Below are positions 24,605 to 33,709 of a stretch of 64,000 bases of DNA, piece after piece. The first letter of the stretch is position 1. Every line of letters starts with the position of its first letter. Source of the stretch: Hyphomicrobiales bacterium (lineage in GTDB: Bacteria > Pseudomonadota > Alphaproteobacteria > Rhizobiales > Rhizobiaceae); NCBI GenBank assembly GCA_900471815.1, contig UICE01000008.1, positions 1 to 64,000 of the forward strand, given 5' to 3'. A model generated the notes under the pieces. It ran no database searches. It saw only the letters and a program-made list of their open reading frames with translations, and was not told where the DNA came from. Both the position numbers and the translations under genes were made by a program.

Positions 24605-26170
24605 ATGTTCGCTGCTTCAAGACTTCAACAGGAGAGCGATGAGGCAGCCGGTGGCGACACTTGTGGACCGGTTCTGCAAGCCAAAGGGATGTCAAAAGAT
24701 TATGGTCCAGTCACGGTCTTGTCCGATGTCTGGCTTGATGTGCTACCCGGCAGAATTCATGCCATCATCGGAGAAAATGGCGCAGGAAAATCAACCTTTA
24801 TGCGATTGCTTGCAGGATATGCGGAGCCAACTGCAGGAACGCTCTCTATAGCCGGTTACGACGTCAGGTTCTCAAGGCCCGAACATGCACAGCAGGCAGG
24901 AATTGTTCTCGTTCACCAGGAAATCCTGCTTGCAGAAGGACTAACGGTTGCCGAGAATCTGTTCCTCGGACGTGAGCTTATGTGGAATGGAATGGTCGAC
25001 GATCAATCCATGCGCCGTATAGCTGCCGAAAAACTTTCGGAATTGGGATGCCGGGTATCGCCCAATGCGCTGGTTCGTGACATCGCGCTTGCCGATCGGC
25101 AGCTTGTTCAGATCGCGCGTGCACTTCTTGATGACTATAAACTTGTTATATTTGACGAACCTACTGCGGTTTTGACCGGAGATGAGGTAGAGCGCCTCCT
25201 GGGAATTATCCTGAAGATAAAAGAGCAGGGTGCCGCAGTTCTATATATTAGCCATCGTCTCGATGAAGTGCAGCGGATCGCTGATCTGGTAAGCGTGTTG
25301 CGGGACGGCAAGATGGTTGGAACCTATCCTGCTGAAGGTCTGACGCAAATGGACATGGCCCGCCTTATGGTCGGGCGCGATCTGGCGGCGCTTTATCCAG
25401 TCAAACGCCTCAAAGCTTCCAACGTGCCGTCACTGGAAGTCCGGGGTCTGGTCGTGTCGGGCTACGCCAAGGACATTTTCTTCACTGCACACAAGGGAGA
25501 AATCCTGGGTTTTGCAGGCATGATCGGTGCTGGGCGGACGGAAGTATTTGAAGGCATCATGGGTTTGCGACCGGCACATGGATCTGTCGTGCTGAATGGC
25601 CGTATCATCGATATCCGTCATTCGCGCGCTGCCATGGATGGAGGTATTGGATACCTTACCGAAGACCGCAAAGGTAAGGGACTTTTGCTCAACGAAAAGC
25701 TCGCGCCAAATCTGACACTTTCCGCACTCACACGCTTTCATTCAGGCCTGATGATGCGCAAAGCTCGTGAGCAAGCCGCCCTCGTTAAAGCCGTGGAAAA
25801 TTACGATATCCGGCTCAAGAGCTTTGGCGTCAAGGCGGGGCAACTTTCCGGAGGCAATCAGCAGAAATTGCTGCTTGCAAAAGTGCTCCTCACCGATCCG
25901 TCAATCATTGTTATCGATGAGCCCACGCGGGGCATCGATATTGCAAACAAGGCGCAGATTTATGCATTCATCCAGCGCCTGGCGGAAGAGGGCAAAACTT
26001 GCATCGTCATTTCTTCCGAAATGCAGGAACTAATTGGCATCTGTGATCGGATTCTCGTGATGCGGGAGGGACGCATTACCGGCGAGGTGACAGGCGAGAA
26101 GATGACGGAACATGAAATTGCGCTGCTGGCAACCAGTGATGTGACGACAGCGGCGAGCAGGGAGGAATGA
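24605..26170 (+). CDS. Ribose/xylose-type sugar ABC transporter, double ATPase subunit
   Basis: A 521-residue RbsA/MglA-type protein with two ABC domains. The first has a full Walker A (GENGAGKST) and Walker B (VIFDEPTAVL). The second has the degenerate Walker A GMIGAGRTE typical of the family, plus signature QLSGGNQQKLLLAKVLL and Walker B IVIDEPTRGID. It energises uptake of a sugar or polyol with the adjacent permease and binding protein. The stop codon lies one base before the permease ATG, in the same operon as the GntR regulator. The substrate is unknown, but linkage to hydroxyacid-type dehydrogenases suggests a small polyol or its derivative. Confidence 0.9.
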   Translation: MFAASRLQQESDEAAGGDTCGPVLQAKGMSKDYGPVTVLSDVWLDVLPGRIHAIIGENGAGKSTFMRLLAGYAEPTAGTLSIAGYDVRFSRPEHAQQAGIVLVHQEILLAEGLTVAENLFLGRELMWNGMVDDQSMRRIAAEKLSELGCRVSPNALVRDIALADRQLVQIARALLDDYKLVIFDEPTAVLTGDEVERLLGIILKIKEQGAAVLYISHRLDEVQRIADLVSVLRDGKMVGTYPAEGLTQMDMARLMVGRDLAALYPVKRLKASNVPSLEVRGLVVSGYAKDIFFTAHKGEILGFAGMIGAGRTEVFEGIMGLRPAHGSVVLNGRIIDIRHSRAAMDGGIGYLTEDRKGKGLLLNEKLAPNLTLSALTRFHSGLMMRKAREQAALVKAVENYDIRLKSFGVKAGQLSGGNQQKLLLAKVLLTDPSIIVIDEPTRGIDIANKAQIYAFIQRLAEEGKTCIVISSEMQELIGICDRILVMREGRITGEVTGEKMTEHEIALLATSDVTTAASREE

Positions 26171-26171
26171 C

Positions 26172-27164
26172 ATGAGTGTTATTACAGGCTCAGCAGCACT
26201 TCGGCAGGAGCGGGACTGGAATATCGGCTGGACCGATTTTGGGCCATTTTTGGCACTCCTGGCACTCCTGGTGGTCGGCTTCCTCGTCAACCCCGACTTT
26301 CTTTCCGCTACGAACCTGGCGAATGTCATCACGCGTAGTGCTTTCATTGCCATTATAGCAGTCGGCGCAACATTTGTAATTTCCTCAGGGGGACTGGACC
26401 TTTCCGTGGGTGCGATGGCGGCGTTCATCACGGGCATCACTATAATGTTCATGAACAGCATGGCACCAGAGTGGGGAGTTTGGGCAATTCCCGCCGGGAT
26501 GGCCGTGGCCGTGATCGTGGGAACCGGCTGTGGTCTGATGAACGGTCTGATCGTTACGGTAGGGAGAATCGAGCCATTCATCGCCACGCTCGGCACAATG
26601 GGTATCTTCAGGGCATTGATTACTTACATGTCCGACGGCGGGACGATCCCGATTGATCGGAGCCTGCGTGAGGCCTACCGCCCTGTTTACTTCGGTACGG
26701 TAGGGGGGATACCGCTGCCAATCCTGATCTCAATTGCGGTGGCCGCTGTGGCGTCCTTCATTCTCTACAAGATGAAGTATGGGCGCAAGTGCGCTGCGGT
26801 TGGGGCAAATGAAGACGTCGCGCGCTACTCCGGTATCTCAATAGTCAAAACACGCACGATCGCCTACGCAATTCAAGGCGCTTGCGTAGCAATTGCAGCG
26901 ATATGCTACGTTCCGCGCCTTGGCGCTGCAACGCCAACAACGGGTGTCCTGTGGGAACTTCAGGTTATCACTGCCGTCGTCATCGGTGGAACGGCCCTGC
27001 GTGGTGGTAAAGGCCACGTATGGGGCACGGTCGCAGGTGCTGTAATCCTCGAACTCATAGCTAATTTGATGGTGCTGTCGGATTTCGTCTCTGAATATCT
27101 GGTGGCAGGCGTTCAAGGCGTAATCATTATCATCGCTATGCTCATTCAAAGGTTCTCAAAATAA
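26172..27164 (+). CDS. Ribose-type ABC transporter permease
   Basis: A 330-residue membrane protein of the RbsC/XylH family with 8-10 hydrophobic helices. Typical blocks include FVISSGGLDLSVGAMAAF, the conserved cytoplasmic loop NEDVARYSGISIVKTRTIAYAIQG and the final VTAVVIGGTALRGGKGHVWGTVAGA-like segment. One gene suffices since the subunit homodimerises in this family. It begins one base after the ATPase stop, with AGGGAGG upstream, and is followed by a hairpin before the binding-protein gene. Confidence 0.9.
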   Translation: MSVITGSAALRQERDWNIGWTDFGPFLALLALLVVGFLVNPDFLSATNLANVITRSAFIAIIAVGATFVISSGGLDLSVGAMAAFITGITIMFMNSMAPEWGVWAIPAGMAVAVIVGTGCGLMNGLIVTVGRIEPFIATLGTMGIFRALITYMSDGGTIPIDRSLREAYRPVYFGTVGGIPLPILISIAVAAVASFILYKMKYGRKCAAVGANEDVARYSGISIVKTRTIAYAIQGACVAIAAICYVPRLGAATPTTGVLWELQVITAVVIGGTALRGGKGHVWGTVAGAVILELIANLMVLSDFVSEYLVAGVQGVIIIIAMLIQRFSK

Positions 27165-27186
27165 TCCGCGTCGGGACCACGCGGAT
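27164..27186 (+). other. Intra-operon stem-loop between permease and binding-protein genes
   Basis: ATCCGCGT (27164-27171) and ACGCGGAT (27179-27186) form a perfect 8-base GC-rich stem with a 7-base loop directly after the permease stop. It has no T tract. Such stems in binding-protein operons can slow RNA decay or partly terminate transcription, so that the binding protein is made in excess. Confidence 0.55.
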
Positions 27187-27219
27187 CATTAACTTCAGGT
27201 CCAATTCTGGGAGGAATGT

Positions 27220-28170
27220 ATGTTTAAGAGTAGATGGATTGCCCCTGTAGCCATAGGCGTCATTCTGATCGCAAGTCAGGCGCTGGCTGCCGATAAGAAA
27301 GTGATCGCGGTCTCAATACCGGCGGCTGACCACGGCTGGACTGCCGGTGTTGTCTACCATGCCCAAGCTGCCGCAAAGGAAGTTAACACCGCATTTCCGG
27401 ACGTGGAAGTCGTTGTCAAAACGTCGCCCTCGGCCGCGGCTCAAGTTAGTGCCCTGGAGGATCTGTCCGCCGGTCGAAAGCTCGATGCGCTTGTAATCCT
27501 GCCGTATTCTTCGGAAGAACTGACCACACCGGTCAAGGCGGTCAAAGATGCCGGAACGTTTATTACCGTCGTTGATCGGGGTTTGAGCGATGCCTCTATA
27601 CAGGATCTATATCTTGCTGGTGACAATATCGCGGTTGGTCGAAACACGGCAAAGTACATGATTGAAAAACTAGGGGGCAAGGGCAACCTCGTTGTTCTTC
27701 GCGGAATTCCAACAGTTATTGATGACGAACGGATCCAGGGCTTCAATGACGCCATTAAAGACACAGAGCTGAAAGTTCTGGATATTCAGTATGCAAACTG
27801 GAATAGCGATGAAGCGTTCAAGCTGATGCAGGACTACCTCGCCAAATATCCTCAAATCGACGCAGTCTGGGCAAACGATGACGACATGCTGCTCGGCGTG
27901 CTTGAGGCGGTGAAGGAATCCGGGCGCAAGGACATCAAACTTGCACTCGGCGGGAATGGCATGAAGGATATTGTAAAGAAGGTTATGGATGGTGACGCGA
28001 TGACTCCGGTCGAAACACCATACCCGCCCGCAATGATCAAGACCGCAATTTATATGACAATAGCCAATCTCGTTGGTCAGGCGCCCGTTCGCGGGACCGT
28101 CAAGCTCGATGCACCACTGATCACACAAGAGAATGCAAAGGAATACTACTTCCCCGATTCTCCGTTTTAA
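27220..28170 (+). CDS. Periplasmic sugar-binding protein of the ribose type
   Basis: A 316-residue protein with a cleavable signal (basic MFKSRW, hydrophobic core, ASQALA-ADKK cleavage region) and the RbsB-like two-lobed fold: KVIAVSIPAADHGWTAGVVYHAQAAAKE at the start and ANDDDMLLGVLEAVKESG in the second lobe. It delivers the substrate to the adjacent permease. The DHGWTAGV loop is typical of a subgroup often found near polyol genes, but I cannot name the ligand. GGGAGG precedes the ATG. It is followed after 61 bases by a DJ-1/PfpI gene. Confidence 0.88.
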   Translation: MFKSRWIAPVAIGVILIASQALAADKKVIAVSIPAADHGWTAGVVYHAQAAAKEVNTAFPDVEVVVKTSPSAAAQVSALEDLSAGRKLDALVILPYSSEELTTPVKAVKDAGTFITVVDRGLSDASIQDLYLAGDNIAVGRNTAKYMIEKLGGKGNLVVLRGIPTVIDDERIQGFNDAIKDTELKVLDIQYANWNSDEAFKLMQDYLAKYPQIDAVWANDDDMLLGVLEAVKESGRKDIKLALGGNGMKDIVKKVMDGDAMTPVETPYPPAMIKTAIYMTIANLVGQAPVRGTVKLDAPLITQENAKEYYFPDSPF

Positions 28171-28231
28171 CCAACAACGATGAACCGGGCGGCATGTGCC
28201 GTCCCAATGCATGAGATAAGAGGAGCAAGAC

Positions 28232-28846
28232 ATGGCAGGCAAGAAAATACTTATGCTGACAGGCGAGTTTACCGAGGAATACGAAATATTCGTTTATCAG
28301 CAGGCGATGGAAGCGGTCGGGCATACGGTTCACGTCATATGTCCAGACAAGAAGGCAGGCGACCTCATCAAAACGTCGCTGCACGATTTCGAGGGCGACC
28401 AGACTTACACCGAAAAGCTTGGACATTTCTTTACGATCAACAAGACGTTTTCAGAGGCCGAAACGCAGCTTGACCAATACCACGCAGTATACGCCGCTGG
28501 CGGTCGCGGCCCCGAATACATCCGTACAGACAAGCGCGTCCAGGCTATTGTCCGGCACTTTCACGAGAAACAAAAACCGATCTTCACAATCTGTCACGGC
28601 GTTCAAATACTAATCGCCGTGGATGGCGTTGTTCGTGGCAAGAAGGTTGCAGCACTTGGAGCTTGCGAACCTGAAGTCACTTTAGCGGGCGGCACCTATA
28701 TCGATCTTTCGCCCACAGAAGCCTATGTCGATGGTACAATGGTATCCGCTAAAGGATGGACTGCGCTTGCGGCCTTCATCAGAGAATGTCTTAAAGTGCT
28801 TGGCACGGAGATCAGGCACAGCAACGACGTGGCTAAAGCTGCCTAG
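28232..28846 (+). CDS. DJ-1/PfpI superfamily protein
   Basis: This 204-residue protein has the DJ-1/PfpI fold with the nucleophile elbow in IFTICHGVQIL (Cys121, His122) and a Glu in the N-terminal GEFTEEYE region that would activate the cysteine. Family members are glyoxalase III-like, deglycases, peptidases or isomerases. It is the last gene of the GntR-ABC operon, ended by a strong terminator. Its place suggests an enzymatic step on the imported compound or detoxification of a reactive carbonyl made in the pathway. The function is not assigned. Confidence 0.8.
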   Translation: MAGKKILMLTGEFTEEYEIFVYQQAMEAVGHTVHVICPDKKAGDLIKTSLHDFEGDQTYTEKLGHFFTINKTFSEAETQLDQYHAVYAAGGRGPEYIRTDKRVQAIVRHFHEKQKPIFTICHGVQILIAVDGVVRGKKVAALGACEPEVTLAGGTYIDLSPTEAYVDGTMVSAKGWTALAAFIRECLKVLGTEIRHSNDVAKAA

Positions 28847-28859
28847 GTCAAAAAGTTCC

Positions 28860-28890
28860 AAATGGCCGCTTAACGAGCGGCCATTTTATT
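28860..28890 (+). terminator. Strong Rho-independent terminator of the ABC/DJ-1 operon
   Basis: AAATGGCCGCT (28860-28870) pairs perfectly with AGCGGCCATTT (28876-28886) around a 5-base loop, followed by TATT. It starts 14 bases after the DJ-1 stop. Confidence 0.88.
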
Positions 28891-29141
28891 AAACCTACGC
28901 AACGGCAAGCGGGCAGGACTTCCGGCGCTGTGTTATCGCTAATTGCCAGGTTTCTTTGGCTGACGCTTGCATCGAGCACAGTCATCACGGCTTGCAACCG
29001 GGCAAAACGACCTCGCCGATTGCTACCATTTTGTGGAACACTGCCTTTCCTTAAAACCGTCTTCTCCTGATTGAACAGCTCGTGCATTTTTCCCGTTGAA
29101 GGCGGTCGGTATGGAATCGCTTTACAAACGGAGACATCGTC

Positions 29142-29753
29142 ATGAAGCTTTATTTCCATCCCCTTTCCGGCCATGCGCACCGGGCCCGACTTTTTCTATC
29201 TCTCCTTGGCCAATCCTTTGAGTTGATTGAGGTTGACCTGGCAAAAGGCGAACATAAAAAGCCGGAATTTCTCGAGCTCAACAGCTTCGGACAGGTCCCT
29301 GTCCTTGTAGACGGTGAAACGGTCATTTCGGACTCCAACGCAATTCTGGTCTATGTCGCCAGGAAGCTTGGCAAAACCGACTGGTTTCCAGAAGATGCGG
29401 TTGGCGGTGCCAGAGTTCAGCGCTGGCTCTCTGTTGCAGCTGGGCAACTTGCCTTCGGTCCTGCGGCGGCCCGACTGATCACAGTATTCGGAGCAAAGTT
29501 CAATGCTGAAGAAGTCATCGGACGCGCGCACGCACTCTACAAGGTTCTCGAAGGGGAACTAACTGTCAGGAAATGGTTGGCTGCCGATCATATTACGGTC
29601 GCGGACGTTGCTATCTACAGCTACACTGCCCGTGCGCCTGAAGGAAATGTTGACCTTTCTGCATACCCAAACTTGCGCGCTTGGCTACAGCGTATTGAAG
29701 CGCTTCCCGGTTTTGTTGATTTTGCCAAAACGCCCGTCGGTTTTGCCGCCTGA
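29142..29753 (+). CDS. Glutathione S-transferase-like protein
   Basis: A 203-residue GST. The N-terminal thioredoxin-like domain ([22 protein letters not shown], then [31 protein letters not shown], including the cis-Pro and the glutathione-binding DSN) is followed by a helical C-domain ([42 protein letters not shown]). It probably conjugates or reduces an electrophile with glutathione. The ATG has GGAGACATCGTC upstream. The PPOX-FNR-ferredoxin gene follows 17 bases later and is probably co-transcribed; the two recur together in proteobacteria. Confidence 0.88.
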   Translation: MKLYFHPLSGHAHRARLFLSLLGQSFELIEVDLAKGEHKKPEFLELNSFGQVPVLVDGETVISDSNAILVYVARKLGKTDWFPEDAVGGARVQRWLSVAAGQLAFGPAAARLITVFGAKFNAEEVIGRAHALYKVLEGELTVRKWLAADHITVADVAIYSYTARAPEGNVDLSAYPNLRAWLQRIEALPGFVDFAKTPVGFAA

Positions 29754-29770
29754 GGGAAAAGGAGAGAGCC

Positions 29771-31855
29771 ATGTCGGTCAACGGCCAAGTTGTATATGAG
29801 CTGGCGGTATCGCCATGGCACGAAGGCGAAAAGAAACTCCAGAACGCTGTCGGTGTTTTGGATAAAATGGAAGATATTGGGCGGCGATTCATCCGGGACC
29901 GCTTGATCGAACAGCACCGGAATTTTTATCCACAACTGCCTTTTGTGGTTGTCGGTGCCGTAGATGGCAATGGTGATCCATGGGCTACGTTTTTGGCAGG
30001 TAAGCCCGGGTTCATGAGCGCCACAAATGAGCACAGTCTTAAAATTGCTGCCCTCCGCGATCCCGGTGATCCGGCCGTTTTCGGTATGAATGATGGGGAT
30101 TCCATTGGTATTCTGGGCATAGAACTTCATACGCGACGCCGAAACCGGCTGAACGGTATCGTCGCCAATTGCACTGACGCGCAAATCGATCTTCAAGTTG
30201 TGCATAGTTTCGGGAATTGCCCCCGGTATATCCAGTATCGGGATTATGAGTTCGTTCGTGATCCAGCCGTTGAATTCCACACCACTGCGGAAGTGCTTGA
30301 CGGGCTTGATGAGGAAGCCAGAGATCTGATCTTGAAGGCGGATACGTTTTTTGTTGCCTCTTATGCACAGGTCGAAGGCAATCGCCAGGTCGACGTATCG
30401 CATCGGGGCGGAAAACCTGGTTTCGTTCGTATCGGACCAGATGGTCTTCTCACGATTCCCGATTTTAACGGCAATCTGTTCTTCAACACGCTGGGCAACA
30501 TTGCCTTGAATGGTCGCGCCGGACTGGTGTTTGCAAGCTTTGATACAGGGGAAGTTTTGCAGATGAGTGGGCGAGCCGAGGTCATTCTCGATTCTCCCGA
30601 AATTGCCGCCTTTCAGGGCGCTGAACGATTATGGAATTTTCGCCCCGAACGCATTGTGAGAAGACGCGAGGCGCTGCCACTGCGCTGGGCAACCCGACGA
30701 AATGGTGAAAGCCCCTTTTCAACGATGACAGGTGATTGGCACCAAGCAGCCAATCGCCAGAGGGCCACCGAACTTGCGAAGGCCTGGCGGCCTTTTAGAG
30801 TAGATCGGATCGTCGATGAAAGTTCGGTTATAAAGTCCATTTATCTTTCGCCGAACGACGGGGCAGGGTTGATTCCTCACGCCGCGGGCCAGCATCTTCC
30901 TGTACGCATTTCCATCGATAAAGAAAGCGCCCCTCTTATCAGGACATATACGCTTTCGGTTGCACCATCGGACGGAGTGTACCGGATCAGTGTGAAAAAG
31001 GATGGCCGGATATCCGGGGTTTTGCATCAATTGAAAGTTGGATCTATCATAGAGGCTCGCACACCTGCGGGCGGCTTTACCATTGATCCACTGGAGCCAC
31101 GACCAGTTGTGTTGTTGGCAGCTGGTATTGGCATCACGCCAATGTTGGCAATGCTTCGGCACCTTGTTTATGAGGGTCGGAGAAAACAGAGAATGCGCAA
31201 AACCTGGATGATTTATTCCGCTCGCACAAAGGCCGAGCAAGGGTTTGGCGCCGAGCTTGCGGATTTGGTGTTCGAAGCCAATGGAGCAGTTCGTCTCGTA
31301 AAAGTGCTTTCAGCGACCGAAGATGCGACGCACGGCGTCGACTTCGATGAAGCCGGGCGCATCAATATAGAGCTGATTAAAAAAGTTTTGCCCTTCGACG
31401 ATTTCGATTTCTATCTGTGCGGGCCGTCCGCTTTCATGCAGGACACCTACTCTGCTTTGCGATCCTTGAATGTGCCTGACAAACGCATTTTTGCCGAGAG
31501 CTTCGGTCCCGGATCAATCTCCAGACAAGCGGATGCAGATAGGGTAGACGGAAATGAAAGTCTGGCTCCCTCGACGGTCTCCGTACCGGTCATTTTTACT
31601 GAATCTGCCAAGGAAACCCGATGGCTCCCTGAAAGCGGAACGCTGCTGGAACTTGCCGAAGCACGGGGCCTATCTCCCGAATTTAGCTGCCGGAGCGGAA
31701 CTTGCGGAACATGTGTCACAAAACTGGTCAAAGGAAGCGTGGCATACAAAAAGCCTCCGGAAGCTGCGATAGGCGATGGCGAGGTCCTGATATGCAGTGC
31801 CTATCCGGCATCTGTCGGAAATGAAGGCGCTGGTGGATTACAGATCGCGCTTTAA
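29771..31855 (+). CDS. PPOX-FNR-[2Fe-2S] ferredoxin fusion oxidoreductase
   Basis: A 694-residue three-part enzyme. Residues 1-310 are a pyridoxamine-phosphate-oxidase-like flavin domain (WATFLAGKPGFM, IPDFNGNLFFNTLGNI). Residues of about 335-580 are a ferredoxin-NADP-reductase module with the FAD motif RTYTLSVAP, the nucleotide motif VVLLAAGIGITPMLAML and the end YLCGPSAFM. The C-terminus is a plant-type ferredoxin with C640, C645, C648 and C675. Electrons can thus pass from NAD(P)H through flavin and iron-sulphur within one chain. It lies in a likely operon with the GST. The acceptor is unknown; a LysR regulator follows. Confidence 0.85.
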   Translation: MSVNGQVVYELAVSPWHEGEKKLQNAVGVLDKMEDIGRRFIRDRLIEQHRNFYPQLPFVVVGAVDGNGDPWATFLAGKPGFMSATNEHSLKIAALRDPGDPAVFGMNDGDSIGILGIELHTRRRNRLNGIVANCTDAQIDLQVVHSFGNCPRYIQYRDYEFVRDPAVEFHTTAEVLDGLDEEARDLILKADTFFVASYAQVEGNRQVDVSHRGGKPGFVRIGPDGLLTIPDFNGNLFFNTLGNIALNGRAGLVFASFDTGEVLQMSGRAEVILDSPEIAAFQGAERLWNFRPERIVRRREALPLRWATRRNGESPFSTMTGDWHQAANRQRATELAKAWRPFRVDRIVDESSVIKSIYLSPNDGAGLIPHAAGQHLPVRISIDKESAPLIRTYTLSVAPSDGVYRISVKKDGRISGVLHQLKVGSIIEARTPAGGFTIDPLEPRPVVLLAAGIGITPMLAMLRHLVYEGRRKQRMRKTWMIYSARTKAEQGFGAELADLVFEANGAVRLVKVLSATEDATHGVDFDEAGRINIELIKKVLPFDDFDFYLCGPSAFMQDTYSALRSLNVPDKRIFAESFGPGSISRQADADRVDGNESLAPSTVSVPVIFTESAKETRWLPESGTLLELAEARGLSPEFSCRSGTCGTCVTKLVKGSVAYKKPPEAAIGDGEVLICSAYPASVGNEGAGGLQIAL

Positions 31856-31976
31856 GACTCCTCGGTGGCCCATACGGGTGGCATTTTCATTATTTCAGTG
31901 ATGTGCTGCCTCGCACACTTGTACGCAACTGTTAGTTCTTGCACGATCCTTCGTGATTACTCGAAGGACGAGGTAG

Positions 31977-32870
31977 ATGGTGGACCGTTGGCAGGCAATG
32001 CGAATATTTGTAAAAGTGGCAGAGACCGAAAGTTTTGCTGAATCAGCACGTCAATTGCACATGAGTCCACCGGCCGTAACGCGTGCAGTGGCTGCTCTAG
32101 AAGATATAATTGGTGCAAGGCTCTTTGTTCGCACCACACGTTCAGTAAAGCTGACAGAGCCGGGAAATCGCTATCTGGAAGATTGCCGCCGAATTTTGTC
32201 TGACATAGTCGAGGCAGAGGCCGCAGCTGCGGGTTCCTATGCGAAACCGTCGGGGACACTCGCTGTTACCGCATCAATGCTGTTCGGTCAGATGTATGTC
32301 CTTCCAATAATGCACGAGTATCTCGGCAGCTATCCGGCGGTCAACGGCCGCATTCTTTTTGTCGATCGTCCGGTCAACATCGTTGAAGAGGGGATCGACG
32401 TTGCGGTTCGCATTGGCCATCTTCCAGACTCAGGCTTTTCGGCAACCAAAGTCGGTTTGGTGCGGCGGGTCGTTTGTGGAGCTCCGGCGTATTTCAGGGA
32501 GCGTGGTATTCCGTCGACGCCTGCCGACCTCAAGGATCATCGCATTATTGCTTCGACAGGCGCCTGGGCATCGCCGGAGTGGCGCTTCGCCAATGATCAA
32601 CGGGTAACCATACAGACATGGTTACAATCCAATACAAACGAGGCGGCCATCACAACCGCAGCGGCCGGTTTCGGCCTTACGCGAGTGCTCCATTATCAGA
32701 TTGGCCCAGCCTTATTGGAAGAAAAATTGCAAATCGTGCTTGCCGATTATGAGGAAGCGCCGCTGCCCATTCACGTTCTTCATCCCGAGGGGCGCCAGGC
32801 TCCAGCAAAGGTAAGGGCCTTCGTGGAGCTGGCAGTAACGCGACTTCGTGAAAGCAGACTGCTGAATTAA
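31977..32870 (+). CDS. LysR-family transcriptional regulator
   Basis: A 297-residue LysR protein: HTH MRIFVKVAETESFAESARQLHMSPPAVTRAVAALEDIIGARLF (about 8-50) and an effector domain starting near GTLAVTASMLFGQMYVLP. The pattern matches the CrgA-like group of LysR proteins that usually control nearby redox enzymes. It is on the same strand as the GST and the fusion oxidoreductase, with a gap of 121 bases. GAGGT lies just before the ATG. A link to the GST-oxidoreductase pair is possible but not shown. Confidence 0.85.
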   Translation: MVDRWQAMRIFVKVAETESFAESARQLHMSPPAVTRAVAALEDIIGARLFVRTTRSVKLTEPGNRYLEDCRRILSDIVEAEAAAAGSYAKPSGTLAVTASMLFGQMYVLPIMHEYLGSYPAVNGRILFVDRPVNIVEEGIDVAVRIGHLPDSGFSATKVGLVRRVVCGAPAYFRERGIPSTPADLKDHRIIASTGAWASPEWRFANDQRVTIQTWLQSNTNEAAITTAAAGFGLTRVLHYQIGPALLEEKLQIVLADYEEAPLPIHVLHPEGRQAPAKVRAFVELAVTRLRESRLLN

Positions 32871-32953
32871 GCTCCTACCGCTCTCGCATCCGTGGTTCTG
32901 CGCGCGATTGTGCGCAGTTTGGAGTTCGTCACAGGCCAGAAATTACTCCGCAG

Positions 32954-33709
32954 TCAAACCACGGCCCCATCGACAATAACCATAGGCCTTCCCTTGGAAC
33001 AGTTCTCAATGCGCGCCTCGACGCGATAGATATCACGAAGAAGTACTTCCGATATCACGTCATGAGTCGGCCCGCTTGCAATCATTGAGCCATCAGCAAT
33101 CACGATCGTCTGGTCGCAATAGCGCAGAGCATGGTTGAGATCGTGTAACGCGATCATGACTGTGTGCCCCGATTGCGCAGCAAGGTTCTTCATGAAACCA
33201 AGAACTTCGACCTGTCTGAAAAGGTCAAGCGCTGAAGTGGGCTCATCCATCAGCAACACCTCGGGTTTGCGGATCAAGGCCTGTGCAATCGAAACAAGCT
33301 GACGCTGTCCACCTGATAGTTCGCCAAGACCCTTGAAGGCGAGCGCTTCGATCTTGAGCGCCGCTAGGATATGGTCGATCTCGCGAAGTTCCCTGTCGTG
33401 GACTTTCCAGCCGGAACCCTGCTTGGCGGCCAGTAGTATGGACTCATAGACAGTTAAAACCGCATTGGCTCCGGTATCCTGAGGCATGTAGCAGATCGTT
33501 TCCGAACCTTTTTCTGTATCAGACAAGTGAACCAGACCTGCTCCGGAGATAAGACCGGCAATGCGTTTGAATAGCGTTGACTTGCCCGCGGCATTCGGCC
33601 CGATAACAGCAGTCATACTGCCAGCCTTCAAAACATCGGTGGTGACATCGGCAAGTACTTTATGCTTGCCATATTGCGCACCCAGCTGTTCCAGCGCAAT
33701 GCTTACCAT
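32954..33709 (-). CDS. Iron-chelate ABC transporter ATPase
   Basis: A 251-residue FecE/FepC-type ATPase with Walker A GPNAAGKST, signature LSGGQRQLVSIAQAL, Walker B VLLMDEPTSALD and the switch His in MIALHDLNHALRY. Its ATG lies inside the end of the permease gene (overlap of 7 bases), showing tight coupling. It powers uptake of an Fe(III)-siderophore, haem or similar chelate through the neighbouring permease. It is the last gene of the operon that starts behind the IRO palindrome. Confidence 0.88.
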   Translation of the reverse strand: MVSIALEQLGAQYGKHKVLADVTTDVLKAGSMTAVIGPNAAGKSTLFKRIAGLISGAGLVHLSDTEKGSETICYMPQDTGANAVLTVYESILLAAKQGSGWKVHDRELREIDHILAALKIEALAFKGLGELSGGQRQLVSIAQALIRKPEVLLMDEPTSALDLFRQVEVLGFMKNLAAQSGHTVMIALHDLNHALRYCDQTIVIADGSMIASGPTHDVISEVLLRDIYRVEARIENCSKGRPMVIVDGAVV

